From positions 34,457 through 72,383 of the forward strand of contig BQKZ01002490.1 in the NCBI GenBank assembly GCA_036244855.1: a DNA stretch of 37,927 bases. Direction: 5' to 3'. Of this stretch, positions 1 to 10,995 are shown piece after piece. Below the pieces are notes generated by a model. The model was not told where the DNA came from. It made no database searches and was given only the letters and a program-made list of their open reading frames with translations. Source of the stretch: Temnopleurus reevesii (lineage: Eukaryota; Echinodermata; Echinoidea; Temnopleuroida; Temnopleuridae). Numbering within the stretch: position 1 is the stretch's first letter; the number at the start of each line of letters is the position of its first letter. The position numbers and the translations under genes were made by a program.

Positions 1-435
1 ATATTTTACATACATCCTGTACTATCAAATGATTAAGAACCCAATTCACTTTTGTTTGTTTTTCTAGATGGGGCATTAGTATTCTTGAAATAAAATTAAG
101 ATTACATGTAGGTATTATTGCTTTGTGGATGTGCAAAATGCCACAAACTGACAATTACTTTGATACAAAACATTTCTTAACCCATACACCCATTATACAA
201 ATTGCTGGTCTTGAAAATTTTTGCTCCATTTTGCTTCATTTTAGATCAAACGAGCATAGAAATAACAATAGACACTAGAGTGTGCCTATTTCACTTTTTA
301 AACTCTCTACTGCTTTCGGCGTAGATAATCCTGTTGGATTGAAAAACGCCCAGACAATCTCAACAACTTGCATAAGGTTACCATTTCCGTAGTGTGTACA
401 CAATCATTCAATGAAAAGCAAGACCAGTCAAACCT

Positions 436-1645
436 ATCAAGACTAGCTAAATAAAGATATTCATTATATCAATATTTAAATACAGATGACCTCTACATAG
501 TAAACCAATGAAGAAATTCCCCAGGCATGTGTCTGCTACAAGAGGTTTACATGCACCCATATTTTGTACGATAAAATATAGTACGGTGTATCTGTCTTCA
601 CTAGTCTACTTCACCTAAGTGACCTACTTTATTCTAATGTTAATGATTTTCATTAATGCAACTCTTGGAAACACATTGAAAAAAATAATAAATGCTGTAT
701 TGCTCTCAATTCTTTCAAAGGGTACAAAGTTCCATTTTGGATATAAGAAAAAAAAATAAGAGGAAGTTTCAGACATGCACATGTGGATATTGACAGATTT
801 AGAAACAAATATTTTTTTGGTTGTTGTTGTTGCGGCTGTTGATAGAGCGCTTCTTCTCAATCACCGAAGTTTAAGAAAATTTCGAGACACCATCTGCTTC
901 AGCATTTATAACATTATACAGCACATTCACCAAATCTAGCAAAATAAGTTAAAGGGGAACTTCACCCAGACATTGATGTGAGCTCAGTGGATGAAGAAAA
1001 ATACAATGGTCAATCTGTGAACATTTGAGCAAAATCCGACAAGCCATTCAAAAGTAATGAACTTTCAAAGCTTTGATTTACACCCCTCATGGGCTCCTCA
1101 AATTGGCAACGTACAGGAACAAAATGGCTGCCAACATGGAGAACCCTCCATTCACTTTGTACACAGAATTTCACATTTTCTTCTTTTTCTAGAAAAGTAG
1201 ACAAAATTGTACTTTTCTCTTCAAATATGATATGGACATTTTGATTCTGCATGCATATTGGAATGAACTTTGTTGATTTATGCATTTTGGAATGAATGAA
1301 TTTTGTTGATTTTTTTTCTAGAAAAAGAAGAAAATGTGAAATTCTGTGTACAAAGTGAATATAGAGTTCTCCATGTTGGCAACCATTGTGTGCCTGTACG
1401 TTGCCAATTTGAGGAGCCCATGAGGAATTTAAATCAAAACTTTGAAAATTCATAACTTTTGAATGGATTGTCGGATTTAGCTCAAATTTTCAGTTTGATC
1501 ATTGTATTTTTCATTGATCATTGTATCCACTGAGAGTACATTAATGTCTGTGTGAAGTTCCCCTTTAAAGTAATGATAATCAAGAAAATGTTGTATAGGG
1601 CTTTAATTGAAATTAATTAATATGATGTTAACTGAAGGTGAAATA
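436..1645. repeat. Duplicated block, copy 1
   Basis: This block matches 1702-2665 over most of its length, beginning with ATCAAGACTAGCTAAATAAA and ending near GATGTTAACTGAAGGTGAA. It differs from copy 2 by point changes and by carrying the 612-bp foldback at 953-1564. The second copy starts directly after an N. Confidence 0.85.
953..1564. mobile_element. TTAA-flanked foldback MITE, 612 bp
   Basis: The two arms are inverted copies. The left starts AGGGGAACTTCACCCAGACA and the right end is its complement with few changes. Further inward, AAATTGGCAACGTACAGG-type and TTCACTTTGTACACAGAATT sequences are mirrored. TTAA lies on both sides (949-952 and 1565-1568). The other copy of the block (1702-2665) has a single uninterrupted TTAA at the same place, which shows the element inserted there. 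There is no transposase, so it is non-autonomous. Confidence 0.85.
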
Positions 1646-1701
1646 AGATTGGGAACTGGACAGGAACAAAGGCCATTAAACCATTTCACATAAAATGTAT
1701 N

Positions 1702-2665
1702 ATCAAGACTAGCTAAATAAAGATATTCATTATATCAATATTTAAATACAGTTGACCTCTACATAGTAAACCAATGAAGAAATTCCCCAGGCCTGTGTCT
1801 GCTATAAGAGGTTTACATGCACCCAAATTTTGTACAATAAAATGTAGTCCCTGTCTCACCTAGTCTACTTCACACCTTAGTGACCTACTACATTCTAATG
1901 TTAATGATTATTCTTTATGCAACACTTGTAAACAAGTTGAAAAAAATAGTCAATGATTATTATTATCCATTATTTCAAAGGGTAAATTAAACTGCTGATG
2001 CTGCTTATCCATTAAAATACAGCTGATGAGTAAATTTAAGTAAAAAAAGAGCTTGAACTTTTGATCCTAACATAATCTTAATCATAAGGAAAATGAAAAT
2101 GAAATAAAATGAAAACCCAGAATATGATATCCGTAAAATAAAGTGGGTCATAAACAATAGATCTGTACACCATGTATTGAACTGTGCAGACACAACAATC
2201 ATACAAGTAAGCCAGTTTCGATTTGAATAGCATTACAAAGGAGCACTGAATTTGCAATCAACCTAATTTTAAGAATATACATTGTATCGTATTTCAGGTA
2301 ATGAAAAGCTAAATGGAGGAATCAACAGAATGTCCATCAAGTCCCTGACCTTTACCTAATTCAGAAGTTTTACTTTGGAGATATAAAAAAATAAGATGTT
2401 CACACATGCACATGTGGACCTTGACAGTTTGAGAATCATATATCGTTTGTTTTTTTTTTATTGTTGTTACTGCTGTTGATTTAGCACTCCTTCTAAATCA
2501 CTGGATTTTAAGAAAATTTTGGACGCCATCAGCTTCAGCATTTATAACATTCTACAGCTCCTTCACCAAAATTAGAAAATAAGTTAAATAACTAATAATC
2601 AAGAAAATGTTTAATAGGGCATTAAATGAAATTAATATGTAAACTATGATGTTAACTGAAGGTGA
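1702..2665. repeat. Duplicated block, copy 2
   Basis: This is the second copy of the 436-1645 block. It lacks the foldback present in copy 1 and keeps an empty TTAA site at about 2584-2587. It has about 360 bp of its own (roughly 1990-2350) absent from copy 1. It begins right after the N at 1701. Confidence 0.85.
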
Positions 2666-2881
2666 AAAAAAAAACCAAGGAAGAGAGGATGAACGAAGAA
2701 GGCATGAAAGAGACCGGACTGTTGAGAAGATAATTGGCCTTGAGAGGGTGTATGCCTAACACCAAGATTTGTTTCCGGCAAATAAAATAATGCAATGGGC
2801 ACCTTGAAATGGGTTTGAGCAATAATGTAAAAAAAAAAAAAAAAGTGCCTTGGACTAATAATCTAACATTTAGAGAAGCTA

Positions 2882-3063
2882 TAACCAGGGAGGTGTTTCA
2901 CCAAGATAAGAAAGACTTTACGCACGACTTTACGTTTGACTGGTATCCCTTCTTGCGCTGAATGTGCGTAAATTATTGTGAATGATTGCGCGCAAGAAGG
3001 GATACCAGTCGAACGTAAAGTCGTGCGTAAAGTCTTTATCTTGGTGAAACACCTCCCAGGTTA
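2882..3063. mobile_element. Near-perfect foldback MITE, 182 bp
   Basis: The arms of about 70-78 bp are almost exact inverted copies: GGGAGGTGTTTCACCAAGAT at the left and its complement at the right, with the inner arm ending near CTTCTTGCGC. A short spacer separates them. It is coding-free, and a transcript would fold into one long hairpin. Confidence 0.85.
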
Positions 3064-3206
3064 CTATATAGATTTGGAGGCTGGCTGCACTGTGAGTAGA
3101 AGGGAAAAGGGATTTGGATGAAAACACCCACGGTTCATGCAATCACAATAGCTCAATGATGACAAATGCCAATAGTTTCAGTCATATTTTGCGGAGAAGT
3201 GTTAAA

Positions 3207-3530
3207 CGGGTGTCACACCTGGTAAGTGAATAAGCAGGGAGGTTATCTCATTTTGTGTTTAATAACTTCTTGTGAAGGCTTGAAAGAAGTAGTTTACTTT
3301 GTCCAATTCCTTTGACCCTCCCACTAGCAATGCTAACTAGCATAACCGAGAAGATAAGGGGTGTTATAAAACAGTTGATGTGTGCCCATTACCAGTCACT
3401 GTGAGCCAAGGGACTAAGGAAATTGACAAAAGTAAACAACTTCATTCAAGCCTTCACAGTTGGTTCATTACATCAATAAGAAATTACATACCATGTTTAT
3501 TCACTGAAAAGGTGAGACATCCATTCAACA
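3207..3530. repeat. Imperfect foldback element
   Basis: The arms around 3272-3320 and 3411-3457 are inverted copies (GTGAAGGCTTGAAAGAAGT against its complement), and weaker similarity extends outward to about 3207 and 3530. It is probably an older MITE; the exact ends are uncertain. Confidence 0.6.
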
Positions 3531-3667
3531 TTTCATAAACAGAATAAGAGTGAAGGAAATTTCTTTTGTGTGTGCCTATAGCTATTGCAAAATTATGCTT
3601 GAATGGAAGATGTCTACTTTTCCCAAATCCGTTGTCCCTTCTGCTCACATCAAGTGTGGATGAAATC

Positions 3668-4032
3668 CAGGGACCAATTGCATGAAATGGTCTCACTGTA
3701 CATTAGCTATCCTCTTCTTCCTAAGATGTCTTATATTGAAATATTGTGATTAATTCCGCTGGGTGACGTAATGATAGATATAATTATTCAATATTGTTGC
3801 CAACGGCCCACAAAGGGGTGCACACGCAATACTGCTGTGTTAAGCTACCCCTTTGTGGGCCGTTGGCGACAATATTGAATAATTATATCTATCATGTCTT
3901 ATATTCTTGTACCACCCTTTTAACATGGACACAAACGTTGATAAGTCTATGTTATGAGAGTGGCACAAAAAATTAAGACGTCTTCATACGATGAGGATAG
4001 CTATAAAGACCATTTCATGCTATTAGCCCTTA
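3668..4032. mobile_element. Terminal-inverted-repeat element containing a second palindrome
   Basis: The outer ends are inverted copies (GCATGAAATGGTCT at 3680-3693 and its complement at 4007-4020, with TTAGCTATCCTC mirrored just inside). The ends read CAGGG and CCCTTA, loosely hAT-like. A separate 49-bp near-perfect palindrome lies inside at 3771-3895. Confidence 0.65.
3771..3895. repeat. 49-bp near-perfect inverted repeat (hairpin)
   Basis: Positions 3771-3819 and 3847-3895 are inverted copies with a single mismatch (a G:T pair in RNA), separated by a 27-bp loop. It is nested inside a TIR element. The near identity of the arms suggests a recent origin or selection on the fold. Confidence 0.9.
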
Positions 4033-6020
4033 GTATACACTTTGAGATTCCTGTTACTAGACGGTATACATGAATATTCAACATTAAAATTTTTGAGGGC
4101 TAATACATGTATGCAGGAAGTATCATTGCCGTTCACAAAATAATTGTAGCAACGATAAAGTTGAAGGTGATCTGTGCAAAGCTTAATTCACTAACCACTG
4201 AGCTGCATTTTAGATAATGTTAATGATAACATTCAAATTGTGTTAAATGTATGTTCTGTACTTATCCCAATAAATCTTATAGACACTGGTGACATCTATT
4301 GAAACCAAATTCTGGTTTAACTTCATCTACAGTATAAATCATGCTCAATTTATCAAAAGGCAATATCAACCTCTATCCCCATACAGGAAACCTACACAAA
4401 TTTTACAATTAAAATATGAGAAAGGAAGTGATTGCAAATTGAAGATGAGATTAATGAGAAAAAAATTATAGTGCACAGGTGATAATTGTTTGAATAGCCA
4501 TAAGACTTGTGATCCGTATTAAGTAATGTTTCTCCAATTCATGCTTAAAATTTAGAAAGACTTATGAGAGAAATAGGAATAATATTACTGGACAAACCAT
4601 ACTCAAAAGGATTTTCAATCATTCAGCAAATGGTCTGATGGCCAACCATTCATAAATTCATTCTTTATTTTCCCCAAAAAATTGGTGAAACAATAAACAT
4701 GTAGGAGATACTCATTAAAATAATGTGACCATTCCAGCAAAAAAAAATAAAAGAGAAAAATCTTCTTCATGTAGTAGTATATGCAAATACTTTGTGTTAC
4801 TTCTAAATAGACCATATTTAAAGAAAGTGATAAAGAAGCATCAACTAGGGTTTGTATCATACTATTCGTAGTTGGTTAACCCTAAAAAGGTCCCCATTTT
4901 GCGCAAAATATATTTGACGACAAAAGGTACATGTATTTTATCACTGCAATGTTTCATGAATTTTTCTTTTTCTAGCGAACTGTACCCTTTGACACCAAAT
5001 TTAACGGGCCCCTGCCTTTGCTATGGAAGCAGGCCCATTCTAAAAAAATATTTGGCAAAACTGTAATGGCTATGAATATGAACTTGAATGTGTACAAAGC
5101 ATGCATATTGTGTTTTCAAGAAATATTCACTAGATACACTGTACATGTATATATATATATGGGCTATAATCAATTTATTTTTGCATGAATAAACTTCTAA
5201 TTCGTACAGTAATGAAATAAATTTGAAAAAAAAAATGAAAAACAAAAGGTAAAAAAAAAGAAAATACGTAAGAAATTTGAAAAACATACAAAATTGGTTC
5301 AAGAAGAAAATGTTCACTGTTTCAATAGTATGGCATTATTGTAAAGAACATTTGCACACAAAATTAGCTTTCTAGGATTCATCCTAAATGATTAAATGGA
5401 GAAGATTTGATTCTAAATTAATCAAGCATTTTATCAGAATTTAACTTAGTATGCAGTTTTGTAGTTAAATGTAACATTCAATCCTACTAACATGCAAATT
5501 TTCAAAATGTACAAAAAATATGAGATGTCCCTTACTAAAGAATTTACCGTATATGTACATAAACAAAAATTCTTAAGATTTAGTGTCATTGCGCAACATT
5601 AAGAATTTTAAAAGGCATGGATTGCATAAATGTTTGCTGCATTAGTAAGCTAGAGGTGAGGTACAGAATAGCATTATAAGGAATTAGCTAATTGATATGT
5701 GGGAGAGTGCAAATATCTATATTAAAAAAAAATCATAGTAATCATCTTGTTCTAGGAAATAAAATGTCAACTAAAAAGAAAGTGAAGACCTCACCAAAAT
5801 AAAGTCCAGGGGAACCTGTTGACACCCATTATAGAGAGTGGGAAAACCTTTTTTTAAATTTACTTTAATACTGACTTACACAATGTCAGTTTGCATCTGG
5901 TAAATCCAGGCACCCAAAAGTTAGTAATTTTCACCATCTATCATCATCATTGCCCAATATTCGAAGTGCAGATTACCATAAGAAGAAGCCCCAATTTCGG
6001 ATACATGTGCAATACACACA

Positions 6021-6687
6021 TGCCCTGTACAAAATAGGTTAATAGCATATAAAGGTCTTCTACCCCTTACAGTAATGTGATAGTACATGTATACAAATAA
6101 GTAATTGTCCAACATGCATATTAATAGCCAGCCATGCAAGAGTTAGAAAACTGGAATGACGATTAGAGAGTACAACTAAAGCGGAATTGAAAAGACCATT
6201 TTAAAATGTTACCTCCTGGAGAATCAAAAGAAAGAGACAAACATGTCGAAAAGAGGAAGAAATGGGAAAACACTGATCAGTATTGGATTAAAAACATTAA
6301 AGGAACATAATATAATCAAAATAAGCAATTAAGATACATTTTTCAGAGACAGAGATAGAACAGAATCAGAAGTATGCAATTATTCAAAAAAAGAAATTAC
6401 AAACACATGAAGACAAAGTAAATTTACAAGAAAATTCAAGAATGGTCCCTAATCTTAATGTCACAGTACATAAGGCCTACCATTCAGCTAATTGAGAGCC
6501 CCATGTCAGGCTCCAAGACAAGCCTAAGTCCTGGTGCAATGCCAGGCTCTAACAATGCATTTACATGGATTAATGATCCATTAAAAGTATTCATCTTCCT
6601 CATTATAGTTTGACTAATTTGACTTGAAAATTAAGGAGTAATTTCATAACCATCAGCTAAATACAGACATCAGCTCTAAATGGACCT
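6021..6687. repeat. 667-bp tandem unit, copy 1
   Basis: This is the first of three head-to-tail units that begin TGCCCTGTAC and share AACATGCATATTAATAGCCA, CTCCTGGAGAATC and CATGTCAGGCTCCAAGACA. The units are highly similar, which suggests recent unequal exchange or satellite-like growth. Confidence 0.9.
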
Positions 6688-7355
6688 TGCCCTGTACCAA
6701 AAAAAAAAGTTAATAGCATTTAAAGGTCTTCCACCCCTTAAAGTATTGTGATAGTATACAAAAAAGTAATTGTTCAACATGCATATTAATAGCCAGCCAT
6801 GCAAGAGTTAGAAAACTGGAATGACGATTAGAGAGTACAACTAAAGCGGAATTGAAAAGACCATTTTAATATGTTACCTCCTGGAGAATCAAAAGAAAGA
6901 GACAAACATGTCGAAAAGAGGAAGAAATGGGAAAACACTGATCAGTATTTGATTAAAAACCTTAAAGGAACATAATATAATCAAAATAAGCAATTAAGAT
7001 ACATTTTCAGAGACAGATATAGAACAGAATCTGAAGTATGAAATTATTAAAAAAAGAGAAACAAACACGTGAAGACAAAGTAAATTTACAAGAAAATTCA
7101 AGAATGATCCCTACTCTTAATGTCGCAGTACATAAGGCCTAACATTCAGGCATGGCTAATTGAGAGCCCCATGTCAGGCTCCAAGACAAACCTAAATCCT
7201 GGTGCAATGCCAGGCTCTGACAATGCATTTACATGGATTGATGATCCATTAAAATTGTTAATCTTCCTCATTATTGTTTGACTAATTTGACTTGAACATT
7301 AAGGAGTAATTTCATAACCATCAGCTAAATACAGACATCAGCTCTAAATGGACCT
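6688..7355. repeat. 667-bp tandem unit, copy 2
   Basis: The second unit is 668 bp and uninterrupted. It holds the empty TTAA site at 6738-6741 that in copy 3 is occupied by the piggyBac-type element. Confidence 0.9.
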
Positions 7356-7408
7356 TGCCCTGTACCAAAAAAAAGGTTAACAGCATATAAAGGTCTTCCA
7401 TCCCTTAA

Positions 7409-8579
7409 CCCTAATCCCATTGGGATATTTCAGTCATCTCAGTTCATGGGGGGGGGGGGTTTTTTTACCCCCCCCCCCTCTGATCTTCGCCGTCGACCAC
7501 GCGATCGCGCCGAAATTTGGCATGCACATAGCCCGCGATGTTAACTCTTAGATTGCGTAGTCAAATTTTTCAAAAATCTACTCATTATGCTAATTAGGCT
7601 TTAATTAGGTACATTTACCAAAGTTTAGGACTACTCAAGGACAATTTTCTCTCTCTTTCTTGGGGAGTGATCTATGGAACAAATTACCACCTGACATTAA
7701 GTCGAAATCAACCAGGATCAGTTTTAGAAAATCATTAAAGGAGCATCTTTTCAATAAAGAGATATAATGTATTATATCAATTTAAAGGTATAGTGATATA
7801 CTCTTTGATTTTAAGTTTATGATGAAATTCATATACATGTAAGTTATTGCAAAAGTACTTTAAACTTTTTATAAAGGGGCTAGGCTCGACTAGCACTTGT
7901 GCTATTTTCTGGCCCCATTTACAGCTATAATTGTATGAGTCACAATGTAAAGATATGCATGTACTATTTCATAAATTGTACATATGTGTTTTATTGTTGG
8001 TGAATAAATTCAATTCAATTCAATTCAATTCAATTCAATTATGCATGAATTCTAACAAACAGCAATAAATCACTTGCTGAAGCTCCAAATGTGCTGATTT
8101 TTTGGTCTAGATACTCATAGTAATGTTTCAGACATATTGACATGGAAAGAAAATGCAATCGAAATCTATATCTTATGTATTTTATTGTTTTTGTGAATTT
8201 CTTACGTATTTCCTTGTTTTTTCGATGGGAATTGTTGATGACATTATTAGAGGCATAGAAAATGAATCTTAAATTCAGTTCATGCATTAATATGCAAAAT
8301 AGACAAGGATTTATGATTATTGACTAAAAACACAATTTGCATTGACTTTGTACATAAAATCACGTTTTGGACTCATATTTGGCTCGACGAATATTTTTCA
8401 AATGCGCGTACATTTAGCTTCGGTACCGCATACCCGGTCATCACAAATTTGGTGTCAACAGTTGCGCGAGACTTGAAAGGTAAAAGTCAGAAAAGATTAT
8501 GGCCCGAGCTTCTCGCGTTTTAGATTTATCGCAAAAATTGTCGAGGGGAAAAGCCCCCCCCCCCCCAATGGGATTAGGG
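7409..8579. mobile_element. Non-autonomous piggyBac-type element with TTAA target duplication
   Basis: The ends are perfect 16-bp inverted repeats, CCCTAATCCCATTGGG and its complement, flanked by TTAA at 7405-7408 and 8580-8583. TTAA duplication and CCC-type ends are hallmarks of piggyBac transposition. The neighbouring tandem unit shows the empty TTAA site. Poly-G/poly-C runs sit just inside the ends (about 7448-7476 and 8554-8566). The interior has no transposase but holds a LINE 3' fragment, so it is a MITE-like derivative with a nested insertion. Confidence 0.9.
7630..8040 (+). mobile_element. 5'-truncated LINE 3' end with (AATTC)n tail
   Basis: Positions 7663-7767 read GSDLWNKLPPD, then a basic stretch, then SFRKSLKEHLFNKEI and a stop. 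This is the typical C-terminal tail of CR1/L2-type LINE reverse transcriptases (LWN.LP....K..L..FK..LK.HLF). A 3' UTR and an (AATTC)n tract at about 8007-8040 follow. Only the last part of the element is present, as usual for truncated LINE insertions, and it lies inside the TTAA element. Confidence 0.8.
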
Positions 8580-9462
8580 TTAAAGTATTGTGATAGTATA
8601 CAAAAGAGTAATTGTTCAACATGCATATTAATAGCCAGCCATGCAAAAGTTAGAAAACTGGAATGACGATTAGAGAGTACAACTAAAGCGGGATTGAAAA
8701 GACCATTTTAAAATGTTACCTCCTGGAGAATCAAAAGAAAGAGACAAATATGTCGAAAAGAGGAAGAAATGGGAAAACACTGATCAGTATTTGATTAAAA
8801 CATAAAAGGAATATAGTATAATCAAAATAAGCAATTAAGATACTCTTTTCAGAGACAGAGATAGAACAGAATCTGAAATATGCAATTATTCAAAAAAAGA
8901 AATTACAAACACATGAAGACAAAGTAAATTTACAAGGAAATTCAAGAATGATCCCTAATCTTAATGTCACGGTACATAAGGCCTACCATTCAGGCATGGC
9001 TAATTGAGAGCCCCATGTCAGGCTCCAAGACAAGCCTAAGTCCTGGTGCAATGCCAGGCTGTGACAATGCATTGACATGGTTTCAGCCACAAATAAATGC
9101 CCTAACAAGTGATTAGAGTTGAATTGATGATCAATTAAAGTTATTCAACTTCCTCATTATTGTTGAATAATTTGACTTGAAAATAAAGGAGTAATTATTT
9201 AATAACCATTAGCTCAATACAGACTTCAGCTCTTAATGGACCTTGATGTATTCCAATTGTGGCTTGAGACAATATTACCATTGAAATCTCAAATTTCTGA
9301 TTTTTATGGAAATATGACTTATTTGATCTTATCTGAGTTGGCTCTATCTCTTATGACATCTGGATCAGATTCTTATCTATCCGACAGTCATGACAGATAG
9401 ATGTCATCTATTGAATTGCAATTGTTTTTCAAATTCCCTCTGAAGCATTATTTTGAAGTTAA

Positions 9463-9958
9463 AGCTCAAGTAAAGTTTTGGTAAAGGCAAACAAAAAATT
9501 CATCAAGATTTGACTAGCAAATCTATATAAAATGAAAATTGGACCTTGAATATATTGCACAAAAATTGAGGGGAAAATGAGGTTTTGGTAAAGCTATTCC
9601 CAAAATGTGTAGAAAAATGTTCAGTCTCGTGGACCACGAGTTTTAACCAATATTTTCATTCTTGATAAAGGACACCTTCTCATGCACAGGATTGGATGAA
9701 AATTTCAGAATTAAAAGTTTGAGTACAGTCATGTATACACTGTTACTTTTCATTATTCTTTTGTCATAACATTGTTATTACCGAGAGAGGATTCTAAATC
9801 TGATTTAACAGTCTAATTAAGATTTTCAAAAAAGAATCAGTCCATGGAAAGTTGTGTTATGCTCTCATATTGTGTGTAAGATATATACATTGTATGTCAT
9901 GATAAACATCCCGTATAATACGCATTATTTCAATCCTCACTAAAACTTTATTTGAGCT
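9463..9958. mobile_element. TIR element, family member A
   Basis: The ends AGCTCAAGTAAAGTTTTGG and its imperfect complement define a 496-bp element with TTAA on the left and ATAA on the right. It shares its ends and interior with the copy at 12261-12774, including a block around GATAAAGGACACCTTCTCAT. It is non-coding and more decayed than copy B. Confidence 0.75.
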
Positions 9959-10299
9959 ATAATGATGATAGCTAGCTAATTAGAGTTTTATTTCCATTGT
10001 CTTTATCCAAGGAATCTGAATAAGATTTTTTTTGTACAGTTAGAACACTTTAAGGATTGCATGAAAGTTGGAAGACTTTTTACAGAACCAAATTTCCATT
10101 GTAGTTCGCAGTGCCAATGTTTCCCAAATATGAATGAGGATAGAAAACTAAACTGTGAATCACCAAACAGCAAATATAAATATTTTCTCAAAAGAGGCCA
10201 AATACATGTTCTCTCCTGTGAAAATGTAAGGTTCAGCCTTTTCACATGATTCACATTTTAATTTCTATCCTCATCCAGATGTTTGGCATCTCTGTATCA

Positions 10300-10547
10300 T
10301 TGTAGTGACAGCGTATCACAAGCCTTGCTTCTTCCAGCACACCCCTCTATTTCAAATTCATAATCTGCTTTGTCGTTTAATTCAACCCTTTATTTGTAAA
10401 CAATTATCATGTAAATATCTGCATGCGATTTTTCTTTGTAATTTTGTTTCAATTTATGTTTGCTTGATATTGTTCACATTTACTTTTTTGCAATGTTGTA
10501 CGTTTTTTAAATGGAAAATAAATAAATCAAATCAAATCAAATCAAAT
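10300..10547 (+). mobile_element. Probable LINE or SINE 3' end with (AAATC)n tail
   Basis: A T-rich 3' UTR-like stretch ends in AATAAATAAATC and four copies of AAATC (about 10522-10547), like the (AATTC)n-tailed fragment at 7630-8040. No reverse transcriptase residues can be read, so only the tail is supported and the left edge is arbitrary. Confidence 0.5.
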
Positions 10548-10928
10548 GGTGAGCCGCGAGAGCCAATAGTGTTTTTTAATATTGGTGTAAATGTTGAATA
10601 ATGTGCGCATCATTTATTGTGCACTTGTTTTCTACAGTCCACCAATTTCGGAAACCCACTGATAAATGATGACTGCACAACACATCTTATTCCACATGTT
10701 CCTTAAAAAGATGTAACATGGGGCATGGTACAACATGATAATGACGTTCAGTTGTCTCCATATTTTTTTGTGTTAATGTCCCTAAAAGAAAGTTTGGACC
10801 TTTTGCTTTCAAATCTTACTTTATAGCTTATGGAAGATGGTTAGAAAAAAGACATGAACCTGGGGTAGAAAACATATTCATCCCTTTATTTATTCATAGA
10901 TTTATCAAAAACCTATTTTTTGTCATAC

Positions 10929-10995
10929 CTTTCTGGACTTTCCTTTTCTTGCAATCATAATCCAGTCGTCGACCTTGCATCTTTTTCCGATGTTG
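10929..10995 (-). CDS. SH3GL (EndoA): Endophilin A exon 6 (BAR helix 2)
   Basis: The 67-bp exon encodes 22 residues (156-177), QHRKKMQGRRLDYDCKKRK then VQK, plus the first base of the next codon. It matches the basic GRRLDFDYKKKR stretch of BAR helix 2, a positively charged membrane-facing and dimer-arm segment. The acceptor ends TTTTCAAAACAG and the donor is GTATGA. Cys replaces the usual Tyr in DYD-C-KK. No further exon was recognised between here and position 1, so the next exon lies outside the window. Confidence 0.93.

Larger units (their letters stand above)
7356..9245. repeat. 667-bp tandem unit, copy 3, interrupted
   Basis: The third unit is split by the 1171-bp element at 7409-8579. 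It also carries about 46 bp extra near 9080-9125. Removing the element and one TTAA restores the alignment with copies 1 and 2. Confidence 0.9.
1..10928 (-). other. Intron 6 of endophilin A (at least 10.9 kb), repeat-filled
   Basis: No coding exon with endophilin similarity was found here. The stretch contains a duplicated block split by an N, foldback elements at 953-1564, 2882-3063, about 3207-3530 and 3668-4032, a triplicated 667-bp unit at 6021-9245, a TTAA element at 7409-8579 and one at 9463-9958, and a LINE-like tail near 10524-10547. Positions 4033-6020 hold only AT-rich sequence without a clear feature. Confidence 0.8.

Noticed and set aside
1010..1453. 147-residue open frame on the minus strand
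   Set aside because: It lies wholly inside the palindromic foldback at 953-1564, has mirrored low-complexity sequence and resembles no protein family.
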